Of a stretch of 33,513 bases of DNA, positions 32,188-33,513 are shown one piece after another. The stretch is taken from contig WQYZ01000026.1 of the NCBI GenBank assembly GCA_009780985.1, forward strand, positions 1-33,513, in the 5' to 3' direction. The notes under the pieces were generated by a model that ran no database searches, was not told the origin of the DNA, and was given only the letters and a program-made list of their open reading frames with translations. How positions within the stretch are numbered: the stretch's first letter is position 1; each line of letters starts with the position of its first letter. The translations under genes were made by a program, and so were the position numbers. Source of the stretch: Oscillospiraceae bacterium (lineage in GTDB: Bacteria; Bacillota; Clostridia; Oscillospirales; WRJC01).

Positions 32188-32597
32188 CAGATTTCGACAT
32201 TTTTCCATAAAAATTTGTAATTTACATTATGATAATGTGGAAAAGTCTGGTTTTACCAAGTATTTTTTAATAAAAAAATCTCTGAAAATTTACTTTTTCA
32301 GTATAATTTCAGGGCGAAATTTCTATTTTTGGGAATAATTTTGAGGGTAAATATATTTTTTATTTCAAGGTACTTCAATGCTTAAAATATTTCAGGAAAT
32401 ATCCATTTTAAGTACTAATAACATTGCTTCAGCATATGAATGAAAAGAATAAATAGTATAATTATTCATAAAAAGAATGTATAATAAAAACAGTCCAGAG
32501 TTGAGAAACAACGCGGAATATTTATTGTAGTATTTCATTACTTTTTCAAGAAAAGTTTCAAAATACAGATAACCATTTTATGAAAGGCGCATTAAAC
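32188..32597. other. AT-rich intergenic region between divergent genes
   Basis: No gene was recognised in this stretch of about 410 bases. It contains a 15-base palindrome (listed separately) and a foldable segment (32370-32416), where GTACTT pairs with AAGTAC and CTTAAAA with TTTTAAG in competing arrangements. A possible -10 TATAAT (32480-32485) for the lipoprotein downstream has no good -35. Confidence 0.5.
32224..32238. promoter_or_regulatory. Perfect palindrome, possible operator
   Basis: ACATTAT-G-ATAATGT is a perfect 7-base dyad, 37 bases upstream of the -35 box of the transglutaminase promoter. It is a candidate binding site for a regulator of either divergent gene. Confidence 0.35.
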
Positions 32598-33513
32598 ATG
32601 ATAAAAAGAATAATTTTCTTTATTTCAATTTCGATAATTTTAATTTGTTTTAGTTCATGCAAAAGCGAAGAGAATGTAAAAATTGATAATACTGCAGAAA
32701 TTACATCAATCGCAACAACGATACAGACGGAAACAACGCCGTCGGAAACGGAGAAAAGCACGATGGAAGAAACACCGAAAATAATCGAACATAACCCTGT
32801 ATTTCCATCAAAAGAACAGGCAGCTCCCGCATATGCGCTCCCCGCTCTCACGGGCGAATACTTCACGCAAATGCCTATAATCAGCGCGGCTCTGCGCGAG
32901 AAAGGCTATTTCGGAGGCGAGGGCGGCCAATGGGAAGTATCGATAGCCTGCGACCCTGTAGAGGGCAGCCTAATATTCTGCGGAACTGATGTGGGCGGAA
33001 TTTACCGCAGCGTTGACGGCGGCGAAATGTGGGAGCCGGCAAATTCGGGAATGCACTCCAGAGGATGCTGCACTTTCGCTATCGACCCCAACAATATAAA
33101 CAACGTACTTGCCGTTGGCGCGAATTCCGGCTACAGCGACTCAAACGGAATATACTTATCGACTGACAGAGGCGAAACATGGACGCAGGCGTATCCAGCA
33201 GCCATATGCGGCTACCGCGATTTCAGGGAGCAAATTGCGTTCGACCCGTCCAGCTATGACGCAGAAAAAGGGGGAAGCATGATTGCATATTGGAGTCCCG
33301 GCGTAGATAAAGATAACTATCAGGCATGGGGTAACAGGGATATACTCCCTTATTTATATAAATCGGTTGATGGCGGTAAATCGTGGAAAATCGTGAATAA
33401 AACAGTCGGCTGGGATTCGATTGTAAAAGTACACCCGACAAAAGGGTATGTATATATAGCCAATGACAGCGGTTTTTATGTGAGTTATAACGAGGGTGCG
33501 GACTTTGAGAAAG
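32598..33513 (+). CDS. Lipoprotein with Asp-box/BNR repeats (sialidase or GH74-like propeller), 3' end cut by window
   Basis: Open frame that runs to the window edge without a stop (305 codons visible). The signal ends in the lipobox FSSC with the modified cysteine at 21. A Thr/Glu-rich linker (about 35-60) follows, then a region with repeated Asp-boxes: GGIYRSVDGGEMWEPANSG, GIYLSTDRGETWTQ, YKSVDGGKSWKIV and the start of a fourth. The TDVGGIYRSVDGG pattern and spacing recall GH74 xyloglucanases and other BNR-propeller hydrolases. Catalytic residues cannot be confirmed because the protein is cut. The start was chosen because AAAGG lies about 10 bases before it; an in-frame ATG 18 bases upstream is less likely. 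Confidence 0.8.
   Translation, partial: MIKRIIFFISISIILICFSSCKSEENVKIDNTAEITSIATTIQTETTPSETEKSTMEETPKIIEHNPVFPSKEQAAPAYALPALTGEYFTQMPIISAALREKGYFGGEGGQWEVSIACDPVEGSLIFCGTDVGGIYRSVDGGEMWEPANSGMHSRGCCTFAIDPNNINNVLAVGANSGYSDSNGIYLSTDRGETWTQAYPAAICGYRDFREQIAFDPSSYDAEKGGSMIAYWSPGVDKDNYQAWGNRDILPYLYKSVDGGKSWKIVNKTVGWDSIVKVHPTKGYVYIANDSGFYVSYNEGADFEK

Overview
The window comes from a low-GC, endospore-forming Firmicute, most likely a member of the class Clostridia. The evidence is a complete three-gene spoIIA operon (spoIIAA, spoIIAB and sigF), the Firmicute helicase-loading pair DnaD and DnaI/DnaC, a PcrA-type helicase, adjacent valS and folC, and an orphan FliK-like/FlhB-like pair resembling Bacillus ylqG-ylqH. 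Most of the left two thirds is AT-rich and uses ATA, AGA and TTA codons heavily. Genes between about 22,200 and 25,780 are visibly richer in G+C, most strongly the class II aldolase. Family or genus cannot be fixed from this sequence alone.

Layout. 1-2,390: replication initiation genes (dnaD-like, cut by the window edge, and dnaI-like). 2,436-6,253: mannonate dehydratase overlapping a Nudix hydrolase, a frameshifted Rpn-type nuclease/transposase, a methyltransferase and an HD-domain phosphohydrolase. 6,300-13,116: pcrA, valS and folC, with GC-rich palindromes on each side of valS. 13,209-14,771: the spoIIA operon. 14,865-19,890: a lipoprotein, tex and the orphan FliK/FlhB-like pair. 20,163-21,275: an MsmX/UgpC-type sugar ABC ATPase, followed by a long hairpin and the gutted remains of an esterase/peptidase gene. 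21,657-25,781: a FlaR-like P-loop protein, then an apparent catabolic group of FAD oxidoreductase with an Fe-S tail, Gfo/Idh/MocA oxidoreductase and class II aldolase. 25,838-28,707 (minus strand): an ECF-type sigma factor fused to a seven-repeat RCC1 propeller, translationally coupled to a MalY/PatB aminotransferase. 28,971-30,700: a divergent DUF1295 membrane protein and MscS channel. 30,714-31,127: a decayed IS200-type element. 31,190-32,080 (minus strand): a secreted transglutaminase-like protein. 32,598 to the edge: a lipoprotein with Asp-box/BNR repeats, cut by the window.

How the genes fit together. Left and centre are mostly conserved housekeeping and sporulation genes. Three separate carbohydrate elements (uxuA, the shared ABC ATPase, and the oxidoreductase-aldolase group) together with two surface lipoproteins suggest a heterotroph that uses plant or host glycans. 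The most unusual object is the sigma factor-RCC1 fusion. No anti-sigma gene is visible beside it, and the propeller is a candidate built-in control domain. The stop-start overlap with patB and the divergent membrane genes make those the first places to look for its partners and targets.
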